NCBI GenBank assembly: GCA_005281725.1
Contig: SSBO01000010.1
Span: forward strand, 614,461 to 678,460
Reading direction: 5' to 3'
Source of the DNA: Wuchereria bancrofti
Taxonomy: Eukaryota > Nematoda > Chromadorea > Rhabditida > Onchocercidae
Length of the DNA stretch: 64,000 nucleotides
Shown here: positions 24,401 through 38,699 of the stretch, piece by piece
Position numbering within the stretch: the first letter of the stretch is position 1
How the letters are laid out: each line of letters opens with the position of its first letter
Translations under genes and position numbers: made by a program
Notes under the pieces: generated by a model
What the model was told of the DNA's origin: nothing
Database searches by the model: none
The model's input: the letters and a program-made list of their open reading frames with translations, nothing else

Positions 24401-27400
24401 AATATTTGAATTATTTGCATTTTGACAATTTAATTTAAAATAATTGAAATGGAATAGTTAATGAATTTATACTAATTATAATAAATTTTAATTTCCTGAA
24501 TTTTTAATTTTTTTCCTTCCTTCTCGAATTATTTTGCGAATTGGCACGTTTGCAACTGATAATTATTTCATGAATTAATAAAATTTTTCATCTAATTTTA
24601 ATTATCCAAAATTTGAAGAAACATTCCAAACATAATTCACCTCCAAAAAAAGAAGGAAAAAAAGAAAATTACAGAATCTGTTAGCCAGTTAATCAAATTA
24701 ATCACTATGGTTAACTTTAAAAAAAAAAAAAAAAAATTACCTATTCCAAAATCACGGAAAATATTAACAATTGTTAAGGGAAGCCAAGATGCCATGAATA
24801 CAACAACCATCAATATGAGTACATACATTACCCGTCGTTTTCGAACAGCTGTTTGAGCCTGCTGGGCTGCAGTTAACATCGAATGCTGGGCCACAATCCA
24901 ATCAGCACGAACCTAAGAAGATCATATAAGTCCTCAAATGACAATTTTTATAATAAAAATTATAACAATTTAAAAATTTATTTGAAAAAAAAAAGGGAAT
25001 TAAAAATTTATCTGCTACATTATGTCATCATCCAAAATAAATATTGAAAAAAAAAAACAAACAAACAAAATAATATAGCGAATGAAAATGAACATCTGAA
25101 ATTGATTAAGAGTGATAGTAAAATTGGAAATAAAGATTTTCATTTAGATAATTTTTTAAAATAAATGAAATTTAAGCGCAAAAACTAAACCTTTTGTAAA
25201 ATTTTCCAGTAGCAAAATGTCATAATAGTTACCGGAATGAGGTATTGACAAACAAGTAGCATAGAACCATAAAATAATTTAATACGATTATCTGCTGGCC
25301 AATTATACTCACCACAAAACTATAAACCAAAAAAATATGTTCGATTTTTTGAATTCTTCAAAAAAGAAATTTTTTTTTTGAATTCTTTTTTTTTCCTTTG
25401 CAGATTGTTATAAGCAATAAGTAAATTATATTCATCTAAATTATAAATAATGTATGTTTAAATAATGATTAAATTTTTAGATTATTTTGCCTTATTGTAT
25501 GTAATTCAACGAATCATTTTATTTAATGTATGATTTAGCAAAAGATAATGAGTGATAAATTTTGATAACAGATAATATAAACTCTGACAATGATTTTATT
25601 TAATTATAGTTATTGCAAAAAAGATTATAAATTGTTAATATTGTAAGAATACCCAAAAAGATATATATTGATGAATTTTTGAAGAAAAAAATCTGCGATT
25701 TAATTTGATTTCTGTTATCAGCGTATCTTAACAGTTGCAAAATAGAGGCTAGTATTTGCAAAGTTTGAACATACATTTTAATAATTAAGGATTAAAAATT
25801 GACTTTTTGAAAAGCAGTCTGTTCGGGAAATTGAGGAAAAATAGATCTAAACAAAAAAAAAAAAAAAAAGAAAAGGAAAAAACGCAAATAGCAAATGATG
25901 CCAGTTTATTTATTTATTTTTTCGGAAATTCGCAAATCAAATAAATTAAATTACCCAAAATAAAATATAGCATAAGCTATCTTTTATTTACAACTTTTTA
26001 TTTATTTTTTATTTTTTTAATATACAGTTTATACAGTATTATTTAAAGTAATCAACTATAAATGATAAACAATAGTATAAACAATTACATTTTTAATGAA
26101 AACTGAAACTTTTTAAGAATTTATATACTTTTTTTTCCTTAAAATTACACTTAAATTAACTTACATAACCGCAAAGTGTCGTATTTTCAAGCGCTAATGG
26201 TTGCAATCGTTGAGTAACAAAAAGCGGTGATGAAACAGTCGCCGAAGTAAGCCAAGAAATGGCCATTAATGAATAGGCATGATATGTTGTCCACGGTTCT
26301 CGAGTTGGCATTACAATACTTCGGTATCGATCAACCGCAATGAAACATAAGCAATAACTTGAAATTAATACTGAAATTTTTTATTAATTGAAAAAAATTA
26401 CTTTTACTAGTAGTTAAAAATTAAAATTTTGAAATTAAGTAATAAGTGATATAGAATTTAGAATTTACTTTTATCTTAATCAAATGATACTTTAAACAAT
26501 TCAACATCAATGTTTGTTTGCTTAATTTCTACGTAAGCTTCGTTCAATTTCACGTATATTCAGTAAAATCGAAGAAATTTTCTATTGCTTTTTTTCCTAG
26601 AATTTCAAAAATAATAAGCAGAAAAGGATTACAAAATAACTTGCCCGAAATTCCTTGGCATAATGGAACTAATTTGCATAACAATGAACCAAACAACCAA
26701 CGTTTCACGAATGCTAATACTGGCGTTATTGGAAGAGCTGTTATACATAATAACTGCAAATAAAAGTAATTCAATACATAAATATATGTTTGTTTTTGAA
26801 GTAATTTAAATATGTATACGGAATTCAATTTCATCAATATCATAATTGTTATAGAAAATTACAATTTATTTAATTCACTTAATAGATTGCATTCTGAAAA
26901 AGTATATATATATGTATGGATATCAGTATTTCACGTACGTCATAAGCACACGTTTTCTACTCGCGCAACAGATAGACTCCTATTTTTGCATTTAGTAATA
27001 ATATTATGCTAACAAAAATTATTGCGCAATTAACTGATCAGTTGTTTTTTCTTTTTTTTTTTTAAATCGAACTGCTGCATTTTCTTTTTGCATTAAATTT
27101 TTTAAAAAAGATAAAAAATTTGTCAATGAAGGTAAGATAGCTCTGAAACTTAGTCAAATGTTTGCTAAAAACGTTTTGTTACTAACTAAATTAATTCTGC
27201 AATGAGTTCATTTATTACGTAACTACAAACAGACTCATTAATAGTAATTTCAGGTTAAGTCATTGGTAGTTTAGACTACGTGAAATTCTGGTTAACAATA
27301 CTTTTAGGCTTGTTTAAGCATTAAAGCTTTATTTTCTTTAATTTACTATTATGATCTGATACTAATAATTAAACATTAATGTGAATCAAAAATTTGGTAA

Positions 27401-30400
27401 TCGCAAATAACTTTTTATTAATATGTATTTGAAACTTTTGTAAATGTTCAAAATTATTTAATGTCATGCAAAAATTTAACAATTATTTTAGTTTGAAAGC
27501 AGACGATATTTTTCTAAACAAAATTTAAAAAAGAAAAGCAAAAAAAGAAACAATTCATCAATTCTGCATCTATTAGGGTAACTTAAAAGTGTTGCGATAT
27601 CATCATTATCAGTCATAATCAATTGTTGTCATATTGCTTAGGCAAATATGATTACTCCACTGGGATAATACGAGGAAAAAAATATGCAAACTTTGCATTA
27701 AATTTTCAAACAAAATTAATCATTAAAAATCCAAGTATTTCCTTTTTCTTCCTAAGAATAGAAAGATTTCTTTTATAACTTATATGCTACAAAAAATTTC
27801 TTTGAAAATATATATGTAAAGTCAGTTAATTTTAACTTAGAAATTAGTGTTGTCATTTGGTTTCTTGATTTCAAATTGCAATTACTGCAGTGTAATGATA
27901 ATAATTAATAGGCGAAAATTATTACAAAGTGTTTCATCTAATTAAACATAAGTAATAATCGGTCACATTCATCCTACATCTTCTATTAATCTTATCACTT
28001 CTTTACTGCTTCATTTTGATCAAACTTTATCACTTATATTTGATATATGATTATTCATTGCTAAGGGCAGTAATCATAATTACTTGCAATTCTTTTTTCT
28101 TTCAATAATTTATAACAAATTTGTTTCTATTATTAAAAATTGAGCAATCAGTTGGACAAAATAACTTTAGCACTTTAACAACCAAATAACAATCAATCAA
28201 ATCCGTGTTTTTTTTACTTTGTTTAAAGTTTACACTAAAATGAAATTGGCTAGAAGTTTATAAGTTGTTGGATTATTGAAAATATTTATTTATAGCATCT
28301 TTTAGCAGCTAATTATCCATAATGATTCAATGTTTTAAACTAAAAAAAAACTTGATCAAAAATTAAAATTATTCCAACTTCTTTAGAATATGTTTGCGAT
28401 GAAGGCAGATTTAAATCAGATAGCAAATGCTAAAAAAGAAAGCTCAATTTTTATCTAAACTTTTCCATAATTTTTGGTATAATTTTACCAAAAATCGTCA
28501 TTTAAATATCAGATTATTAGTTCTACTACTGGCATATGAAATTCTAATATTTATGATAATTATATCAAATATCGAAGGAAAAGTACTTTCTAAATAGACA
28601 AAGTGTAACATTGCAAAAGAAAGTATATAAATGGGGAAGTGTATTCCGGTATTCCGGAGCTAAGCATTTGAAATCAGTAATGAAGTAATAAATATCTATG
28701 CATAACTGAATAGTTAAACAATTAATGAAATGATGCGATATAATTGATTAAATTAACAAGACATTCAGTGATTGCTTAGATTATATCCGTCATAAGAGAA
28801 AAAGTTATGCTAATATTTCATTCTTTTAATTTACATCAGAAATAATTAGTCGTTTAATTTTTTGTAAGTAATACTGAAATTCTGATAATTTCTAACTTCT
28901 AAATTACATTTATATTTTAACAATCAGTAAGAAAGAGATTTTAGGACCTTTAATTGTAACTATTTTTTTCAGCAGTTCAGCATTACTCCGTTATTTGAAA
29001 ATATTGTATAATGAGCTAAGTGTCAACTGAGATATATATCAGAAAGGAAATAATTTTGATGAAAAGTGTAAATTTCTTTTTTTTTTGATTATAAATTTAT
29101 AAATAGAACAAGTAAGATGATATTTAATAAAGCAATTCAAATTGTTACATTTTTTATTATATCTCAAAATCAAATATTTTTTTAGATTAATTTGTCAACT
29201 ATGAATATTCGTTCAAGGAATAACGAAATTCATTAAGTTATCAATCATTGGAGGATGTATTACTTTTGTAAGAAGCTTGGCTAATATTCCTTTTTTTTTC
29301 ATGCTATATACTAATTAGCATAGTGTTTGACTAGTAAATTTGTTTGAAAAAAGAAAAATGATTCTTTTTCATTTAAAAAAAATAGCATTTACTTTTTAAA
29401 AAATTCCTAGAAGCATAATTTTTAAAGCAATGGGAAGAAAAATTCTTTTGCGCCAGTTAACATTTTAAGTTTTGCCCTAACTAAGTTTGAAATAGTAATT
29501 GAATGACATATTCCATTGCCCCATTCGTTTTCATTCGAAATAAATGTATCATCTAAATCACTTTCAAATTAGGTCATAATTATGCAAGTATTCATTTCAA
29601 ATGATTTATTCACTATCAAGAATTAAATTATAGAAGTGAATAATTTCAAATTTAAAAGTAACAATAAAATCATGTATAGATTGAAAGTAATAATTCAATT
29701 ATTTCACATTTAAAAGTAATATTCATCTAATAATATTCAAATCAAAAAATTGAGAAATTTTTGTTGGAAAAAATTTAAGATAAATTAAAAATTCTATCAT
29801 TGAAAACGATAACATAACACATGACACTTTCATGTTTTTCTTTCCTTTTTTTAAAGAAAAGAAAAATTAAGGATGAAAGTAACATTTGTGAAACTTTTTT
29901 CAATAACTTCCGTGTTCTGTTATTGACTGTGTAAGAAAAAAAAAAGAAAAAAACTCTTTCAATAGACTTTTCACTTCTTCTCTTTCTCCGTGAAAAAAAA
30001 GCGGAAAAACGGAAAAAAGATTTCTGAAAAACATTCAGTCAATTTATTTTCAAATATCCTCCTATTCTTCAAATTTTATACTATCGGCATCTTTTTTGAA
30101 ATGTTTTTTTTCATCCAAAAAAACACACATTAAAATTTATATTTTTTATTATCATTGATTAATCTTTGATATTTTTCAATGATAAATTATCACAGATCCC
30201 TTTTACAATTTCTTTTTTTTTTTTAAATTTCAGCTGTTTAACAACATTTTAAATAATGATTGAAAATGGCATCCATTCCTTATTTAGTAACTCAAATGTA
30301 CTCAAAATCATTCAAATAGCTAATCTGCATCCATCTTCTATTAAATTTTATTGATTTCAACAAGTGCCACTTGCTCCTTTTCATAGTAATAGAAATATTG

Positions 30401-33400
30401 AAAATTCTTGAAATTGAATGCTCAACTATTCCTGTCCGTTGTTGTCAATGTAAAGATGCGCCATACATTTTGCGCTTTCTCTTGATGCCACAACCGCCAA
30501 ATTTATTAAAATATAAAATATGACTTAGCTAATAAAACAAGGAAAAAAAAAACAACTTCTATGAAAAGAATTAAAAATTTTTTTAGCAAATCAAAAAAAA
30601 GCAATGCTTAATGAAATATAATGAAGAGGAAGAGAGGAAAAGATTTTTTTATAACATTGAAAATTTGGCAAAATCTTACTAAATCCTTGTTGAAAAAAAT
30701 TTTTTTAATAAACCAAAAATTACACTAAATTTTCAAATCATTTTAGCAAGAATTCATAAGTTCTTTTTTCAATGAAAAAAATATCAAAATTATAGCAAAT
30801 ATTACTTTTCATATTGGTTGTAAATAAAAAACAAACTTCTAAAGCTTACAAAAATTGTCAAACTTATCTTACAACTTAATAAAAAATTACTTAAAATTTT
30901 TCGCATTTCGCATTTCAACAAAAAATGTTAAAATCACTTTGCTTTCTCGCAAAAATTATCGAAATAAATTTATAATTCTTGTAAAAATTAACGAAATCAT
31001 TTTATACACCTGTAAAAGAAATTATGGAAAATTATTTCGCATATTAGTAAATTAGTAAATATTATTGAAATTATTTTTTTTTTAAAAAAAGAAAAAGATA
31101 CAATTTAGTGATTCACATAAAAATGAAAGAAACACTAACCAAATCGGAAATAGCTAAATTAATGAGAAATATGTTTGGAACTGAAATTCGTTTCCGTTTT
31201 ACTAAACTTCCAATCAGCAAACCATTACCAATCAATCCAACAACAAATATTGTCGCATAAAGAGCAGAATAAAAAACCTAAAAATTTGAATAATTATATC
31301 ATTTATGTTATCAATATTCATCGTAAATTTAAAATGCTATATAATAAATAAATTAAATTATTTATGAAATCATTTATAAATTTCATTTGATGTTTTTTCC
31401 TATTTTTTTCTTTTACTTTCCACTACTAAAATTTATCTAAAATCTATTTTCAAGTGCAATTTTAATTGGATTTATTTAATCTAATGAAATTATCATAAAG
31501 GTCAATAAAAATACTTAGTACTTAAATTAATTCTATATTAGTACTTGAATTAATTTTATATTCTGCAAAATTTGTTCAAAGGAATTTACAATATAATTTA
31601 TGTTCACATAATTGCTAATGATCGGAACAGTGGGAAAAAATTTTCTTCGTTCAGATTAAAGAAGCGGCGGTTTTTTAAATGCGGTTTTTTACTGGAAGGA
31701 AAAAAAAGCATTCTTGAAATCCATTGTACCAGTCAATTTCAGGATTGCGATGATCAGTTAATTTCAGGATTGATGTTTCAACTCAAAATATTGCAATTGT
31801 CAAACTATGAAACTATGAAATCAGTATCAGATGGACATCAAACCTGAACCGATTCATTTCCGGTGCTAACATTTCTTCATCTTTCTTTCATAGAAGGTCA
31901 ACAGGAATTTGTTTTCCCTCACTAAATGCTCTAATTTCATAAGAATAATTTTCTTATAAAAAATTAAGCTAGATAGAAAAAAAATATTAAATATTTTTTT
32001 TAAAATTTTTTCCTTTTCTTTTTCTCTCTCTTTCTGTTTCATTTTCTTTCGTTTGATAATACTGAAGAGATCATTTTAATAAATCATTTAAATATTTCTC
32101 TAAAAAAAAAGCAAGGAATGAATGTTCTTTTAAAAAGCATCAAAGTTCTATTTGAAATGCTTATATTGCACTCAGTTATTGAAATAATGAAACTTATTTG
32201 AACTTAATGAAATGCTTTCTCATCTTTATAAATTGAATCAACTAAAACAAGGAATCAGAAAAAATTATTTAAAAAAAATTATAAAGTCAATTATTTTATA
32301 TTTCTTTTAATTTAAAAAAATATTTTGCATTTTATTTTTATTTTTTTTTACATTTAAAAGAACAAAATATCAAAAATAGAAAATATCGAATATTATTTGT
32401 TTTATAACGATTGTTAATAATTTTTATTTTCATTGTAATAAATGACGCAAAGGCTATTTAGACTAATCTTTTAGTTATTATCAAAATACAAAAGAAAATA
32501 TATGAATAAATCGTTCATTTTCAGTTTACTTTTCTGTTTTTCTTTTTTTTTTTTTAATAAAATTTGGATGACCGATTAAAAAATAGTTGAAGTTGTTTTT
32601 GCATCGATTTACGACAATTTACTGCAACCTCTTGGGAAAGGACAAAAGCAAATCAGATTGATATGTGGTAAAATATAAAAACAGCTTATTTTAGACTTCT
32701 TTTTTTGAAAATATTCAATGATTTGTTTTATCTTTTTTAGAAAAAGAGAGGGAGAGAAAAAACAAAAAAATGATGAATTTGACTTTTTAACTTATCATCA
32801 CTTCTAGTTAAAAAAAAAGAAAGAAAGAAAGGACTTTGTCAACAACTATAGTGACAACCATTAAGAGACTCCAATTATCACTCTATGCTAATGAGCTTGG
32901 AAAAAAAAAGTTAGCTTAAGCTTCAAATGAACTAAACAAAAGAAAAAAAAAACGAATTGCATAGTTGAACGATTTAATTGGGTAAATTTTAGCGATAAAT
33001 GTATGAATATGAATAATATGCACAGTGCAAATAATGGTAATTAATTAGGTTAAATTGACTAAAAACTAAAATATTTGTTGATTAAAAAAAAAAAAGTTCC
33101 TCAAAGAGCAAAACTGAAATGCATTTGCACTTTTCTCCTTAGAGAAATCATTTTTTTTTTAAAAAGAACTTCAATTGTTCATTTTTTCCTTCTTTTTTTA
33201 AGTCCATTTTTTGACTCTATCAACGTTATTATTCACATTAATGGTTGCATTTCAAAAATAGCCAAGCTAGAATTCAAATCTTCCCAATACTGGGCCAGCA
33301 CTACTGCAAGCCTGGAAAGTTGACACAAAAACTGGCATTTTTGGCCTTAAAAAGGAAAAAGAAAAAAAGTGAATTCACTAGGGAAATAGAATGGATGTTT

Positions 33401-36400
33401 ATATATGACAAAAGAGAATAATGCAAACATCAATAATGTTAAAATTTTAGAAAGATGAAATCGTAAATTTGATATCAAAAATGAACTTCAAAATAAGATT
33501 TTTTATTAAAAAAATTTTTCATGAAATTTCTAATTTAAAACTTTTCAATTCATCAAGTGAAATTTCAGGATTTGAAAAGCCAAAATTTTGAGTGTTTTTT
33601 TTATTGAAATGAAATTATGGTGGATAAAGCTTATTTTTATTTCATATTTTATTGCGAAATTTTAATAAAAAATATAAATATTGCGAACACATATCAAAAA
33701 AATTCACTGAGTGCTGTTTTCTGTTTTTTTGTTATTTTTTAAAGTTTCATTTAGTATTTTTTGTAAAAAAAAATTGCAAAAATTGTGGCAATAGAAGAAA
33801 AATATGAAATTTATAGGAAATTATGTATTATTTATATTTATAATATAAATTATTCACATTTAGAGGTATGCTTTCAATAGAAATAAATATTGAAAGTTAG
33901 ATGAATGATAATGAGAAAGTGAAAAGAATTCAAAATAAAAGGATGGAAAATTTCACAAAAAAAAAAATTCCACTTCATTTTCAAGCAAACTATTTTTTAT
34001 GAACGTTACTTATGAGCTTCAAATATCGATTCTATATAATAAAAAAGCGGAAGTTGACATATGACTTTCAAAAATTGAATATATATCACTCAAATTATAT
34101 AAACTTAACTGCATGCAAAAAGAGGTAAAACTGCATCACTGCATGCATTTCGAGTATTTTTAAGAATTTATTTGACTTCAACTTTTAACTTTTAACCTGA
34201 AATTGTGGAGCATAATAATCGTTGAATATTTATTGAAATTTTTGTCAAATATTACAGTTTTTTTTTTGGAGAATAATTTAATACTTAATGATGATACTAT
34301 TCAAAAAAAAGGCTGATAATTATACCAATCTTTTTTGAAATAAAGTTTGACTTTTTTCATTAATTATTAAATTTTGAACTAAAATATAAATGGATTTATG
34401 ATAATAGCATTAATAAGTAGTAAGCTATTGAAAAAAATTGAATATAATTACAGTCAAAATAATAAAAAAAGAGGATGTTTCGTATGAATGGCTGATAATT
34501 AATGAAAAAGTTGAACTTTTGTTCCAAAAAAAAAGTTTCGATAATTAAAGATGAAAAAAGTGCAAATGATAATTTGAAATTTTAGTTTTGGTTTTTCCTC
34601 ATTTTATTTTTTCAATTTTTTCGAGATATTCTGATTTCTTTCATATTTACATTTTTTTAAAATTAGTTCTCAAGAACTATTCAAGAATGTAGCTTATACT
34701 TCACCTAGTAATTACAATAATTATGTTTCTTTTTTTTGTTTGTAAAAGAAGGAAGAAAAACTAATTATATCAGTCATTTTTACATTCTTTAAATCATCAT
34801 TAACTCACTTTTAAATCATTTCATCCTCTCTTCTTAGCTACTATGTTACTTAAATTAACTCATTTAAATCATTTTTTTTTTCAACCTAAGCGATAATTAT
34901 TTTGCAATTTCCTTCTAAAATATATTTTTTGAGCGAATGATATGAATGTACTATTTTCCAATGCTAAATTAAAAAATAGCAAAGAGAGAAAATGGAAAAT
35001 TTGTCAAAACTTACATTTCTCACATTCATATTTATTTATTTATTTTTAAATTGTTTATCATTTGGTATATAAACATTTGCTTTTATTGATTATAATCATT
35101 ATTTAAGCAAATGTCTTTTTTCAACAAATTGATGATAATTAAAAAAAATGAAGTTTTTTAAATAAAAGTTTAACGAGACATCAAACTACATTACCCTACA
35201 TATGATATTCAAATGGATTTTGAAAAGATGTTAATAAATTAAAAAAAGAAACATTTATTTTTCAAAAAGATTTCTTCATCAAAAAAAAATCATTAAAAAG
35301 GATTTCATTTTTTCCTTCCAGTATTACAAAAATTAATTAATGCATGATTTTCTAGCTTTCGTTTTTTTCCGCTTTTCTAGCTTATGTAATTTGAAGTTAA
35401 AAAATCAAAAAATTTTGTTAAGTTTTCAAAAAATAATCAAAGTCATAGTATCAATGGTATCAATTAATAATTGATATCAAAAAGTATTAGAATGGAATTT
35501 AAGTCATTTTTGAAACAAAATTTTTATAAATTCAATATTATTCATATCTAATGCTCAGCTAATTTAGTTTTTTTTTGTTTAGTTTTACTTCGAGAACTTT
35601 TAGGAAAGATTAATTGAAGTTATATGAAGGAAAATATTTTAAGCATAAGAATAGAAATAGATGAATGCATTTTCAAAATTAATATACATTAACAAAACGT
35701 TACGAAATCAGGTAAAAATTTGAAAAAAAATTTTTAAATATGAAAAATTTTGAGTATGATAAATTTGTTTGCCTTGTTGTTTACGCATCAGTTATTTACG
35801 CATAAAAATAATGATGCCTCATTGCATGTAATCAGAAATTTGAAAAAACAAAAAAGTTTTTGAAATTTTTGAAGAAAAAAGTAGAAAAACATTTAAAAAA
35901 TTGCACATAAATTCATGCTTAAATGCAAAATACTTATGAACATCCATTAATTAATTTTAATTTAAATACAAAAAAAATACCCAAATTTTGAGTTTATAAA
36001 TTAGCTTTAAGAAGATGGACGGAATATATTTTAATTGAAATTTTACATTCACTATTAGCTTTTTCGCTTTCCTTCATTTGTGCCAAAGAAGAATTTTGAC
36101 TAATTAAGATTTGACCAGTTGATGCTAAATTAATTTAATAATACCACTACTCCTTGGATTGATTTACCATTAAATTAGCCTCACTACTTCATTTTTCATT
36201 TTTTAAAACTAATTAACTCAACAGAAATTAGTTGTAAATACGAAGAAAAGAGATAAATTGACAAAAATGTGAAAGAGAGATAAATTTATAGTTTTTAGAT
36301 AATATTGAAATGCTTTTTTAAATCTTCAGTTATTATTATCTAATTTTATGCCAGTTTTAAAAGATTTTATACTTCGAAATGCTTATATTAATTTGATTTA

Positions 36401-36598
36401 ACCTCCAATCATATTTAGACACTTCGATTTCAGTTTTTTTTTTTTAATTTTTTGATAAAATTAAAAAGAAATTTCAATAGGACAATGATAGATAGTTATA
36501 AATATTTTTACCTTTACATCAAGCCTCAATGTCCAATCACCAAATGCAGACATAATATCATTGACATCAACGCATGATACTGTCGTTCGGCTGCTCAT
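21450..36598 (-). CDS. Neuropeptide Y/F-like G protein-coupled receptor (NPR type)
   Basis: Nine exons with consistent phases, 1251 nt, 416 residues: 36598-36512, 31277-31140, 26753-26645, 26370-26165, 25319-25191, 24912-24741, 23974-23871, 22890-22742 and 21606-21450. Class A landmarks: GN in TM1 (N47), NLAISD in TM2 (D74), WLFG in loop 1, C101 at the top of TM3 with C178 or C182 in loop 2, DRY at 125-127, P209 in TM5, FMASWLP in TM6 (W266, P268) and NPLLY in TM7 (306-310). The long basic stretch before TM6 (RKRR) and the C-tail SKRHRQAFKEDM fit NPY/NPF-type receptors. It is expected in the plasma membrane of neurons or muscle, binding an unidentified peptide. The N-terminus is short (about 30 residues) and lacks a signal peptide. 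Introns 1 and 2 are 5.2 and 4.4 kb. Intron 3 uses a GC donor. The last exon is supported by acceptor and phase only. Confidence 0.9.
26371..26644 (-). other. GC-AG intron inside the GPCR
   Basis: The donor reads G|GCAAGTTA and the acceptor TTTCAG. Only this GC donor keeps the frame from PLCQGIS into V-LISSYCLCFIAVDRY. The nearby GT (two bases on within GGCAAGTT) would shift the frame and hit a stop just before the DRY motif. GCAAGT is the usual context of known GC donors. Confidence 0.85.
26754..31139 (-). other. GPCR intron 2 (4.4 kb)
   Basis: AT-rich with poly-T and poly-A runs. No embedded gene or structured RNA was recognised on either strand. Confidence 0.7.
31278..36511 (-). other. GPCR intron 1 (5.2 kb)
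   Basis: Separates the 29-codon first exon from TM1. It is AT-rich. Chance frames at 31572-31847 and 33075-33323 (plus strand) have no splice or motif support. Long first introns of neuronal genes often hold enhancers, but no specific site could be named here. Confidence 0.65.
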
Positions 36599-38440
36599 CA
36601 AGAATTTCCTTGCGAACAGTACGTTTGGGCTTTGTTTCACAAATTATTTAATCAATTTTAGCGCTTTACAATTATTTACAAGTTTCGAAAATCAATAAAT
36701 GCGCCAATTTTAACTAAAAAATATCAAAATTATTCGTCGAATTTGAAATATTTCATAAGCTGATAATTTTCGCTTTTCTGAAATGTAATTTCAAAAGTTC
36801 GCAAGCAATCGATTTAAAGTTTCTAACACTTTCTAGCAGATCATTTGATGATAATTGCTAATCGTACCTGAAAGAAACACCGATCGATCAGAAAACAAAT
36901 CTATCAAAATTGTCTAACTAATCAATAAAGGAAAATATTTCTTTTGTTGATTCTTTTCCTTTCTTTTATTTGATTTTTCCCTTCTTTTTTTTTTTCAAAT
37001 TTACTGATACCACTGAGTTATTAATATTCCACTGCAAAATTAGCAAAATTAGTAAGCAAAAAGAGATTTAACAGTAAATTACAATAATTGACAAAATAAT
37101 AAGTTATTGACCGGGAAATATTTTTTAGTTTCATTGTTTTATGCAAGAATTATTTTACATGTCGAAAAATTTTTCATATCTAAAAGTACTTTAAATGCTA
37201 AATACAAACATAAATTTTAACTACTGATAAGTAAATGTTTCGTTGTTGAGCAATAATCGTTACAGGTTGTGAAAAAATTTGAAATACATTAGGTAAGGCA
37301 ATAAGCAATGATATAAACATTTAGTTGAAATATATAATAATAATTATAATAATTATAAATCCAACAAAATGTAAGATTAAAGATTAGAATTGCGGTATTC
37401 TCATCAATACAATTAATATGATATTTCAACTTTCCCGCTATTGAAGTTTTTGTAAAGAAAGTTAAGTTATCATGTGATTGAAGTAGCCATTGAATATGCT
37501 TTCGGATGTTTTAATGGATGAAAAGAATTTAAAGAGCTTTAAGCTCGATAAAGTTGTTTATCTTTAAATGGATGTAAAAAATTCGAATATTTGATATTTG
37601 AAATGCATAATAAAGATGAAAAAGATTGCAATGAGTAATACTAATTATTTTGCGCTCATTCATGGATTTTTTTCAGTCTTCTTGCGCCTAAAAAAAAGAA
37701 AAAATTAAGGAAAGCAAATTACCGAAGGAAAATTTAAAATCACGAATTTTAATAGAATAATTTAATTGAGTATATAAACAAGAAAAGAATGGAAAAAAGA
37801 TTTGAAGTATTTTACTTTGTAAAAAAAATAAATAAATAAATAAATAAATGCTTCATTTTGTGCAATAAAGATAAAAGTGCAATATTGCAATGAGAATTTT
37901 TGAATAAGTAGTAGTAATACAAATGAAAGAGATATATGTTGTTAAAAGATTGAGAGAAATATGTAGCATTAGTGATTTTGTTTAAACTTTTGCTGTTACT
38001 ATCATATAACTAACTATTTAATTAGCAAGGATTAGTAAAATAATCGAAATGATAGCTTTTCCTGAAAATTATATTTTCTATGCTTCCTTCTTATAATTCA
38101 TTTCAAATATTAAAAATAAGCCTTAATTTACTTGTTAAAATTTGCTAGCAGAATGAAATTTCATATCATTTCAAATTTTATTTTTATAAAAATGAGTCAT
38201 AGGAATGCTTTTTTTAGAGAAGAATTCAACATTATAATATCTATACATTTTATTTTATTTATGCAAAAATTTCGTTTTCACAATGATTTGAAAATGAAAA
38301 ATGAAAAAAGAAATTGAGCGATTTAATAATATCAATGATATAAAATCAATAATTACAGAAACACATCAGAATATATGATATCAGTGGTAATTTAATAATG
38401 GTGATCTAATCACGTGTTGCTAATATCGAGGAATAGCATG
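36599..38440. other. Upstream region of the GPCR; no gene seen
   Basis: AT-rich DNA containing the presumed GPCR promoter. No TATA, initiator or spliced-leader site could be assigned with confidence. A tetranucleotide run (AAAT)n lies near 37828-37850. Confidence 0.5.
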
Positions 38441-38580
38441 AAAAATGACCTAATTGGGACCTAATATTAAGTGCTTAGCACCAACAATGACCTAATTGGG
38501 TACACAGTGCCAACAATGACCTAATTGGGTACATAGCACCAACAATGACCTAATCAAGAGCACAGCATTCAAAATGACCA
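38441..38580. repeat. 29-bp minisatellite
   Basis: CCAACAATGACCTAATTGGG recurs at 38481, 38510 and 38539, a 29-bp period, with degenerate units on both sides. It contains the element ATGACCTAATTGGG in each unit. Confidence 0.9.
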
Positions 38581-38597
38581 TATAGTCGAGACTCGAG

Positions 38598-38640
38598 AAC
38601 AACAACAACAACAACAACAGCAGAAATAATAATAATAACT
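38598..38640. repeat. (AAC)n and (AAT)n microsatellite
   Basis: A run of AAC triplets followed by CAGCAG and AATAATAATAAT, immediately after the minisatellite. The minus-strand frame across it (L repeats) is not a gene. Confidence 0.85.
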
Positions 38641-38699
38641 TAATTGAATGTGTAATACTCAACATGAATTTCAATAAATGTGTGATAATAAAACAAAAG

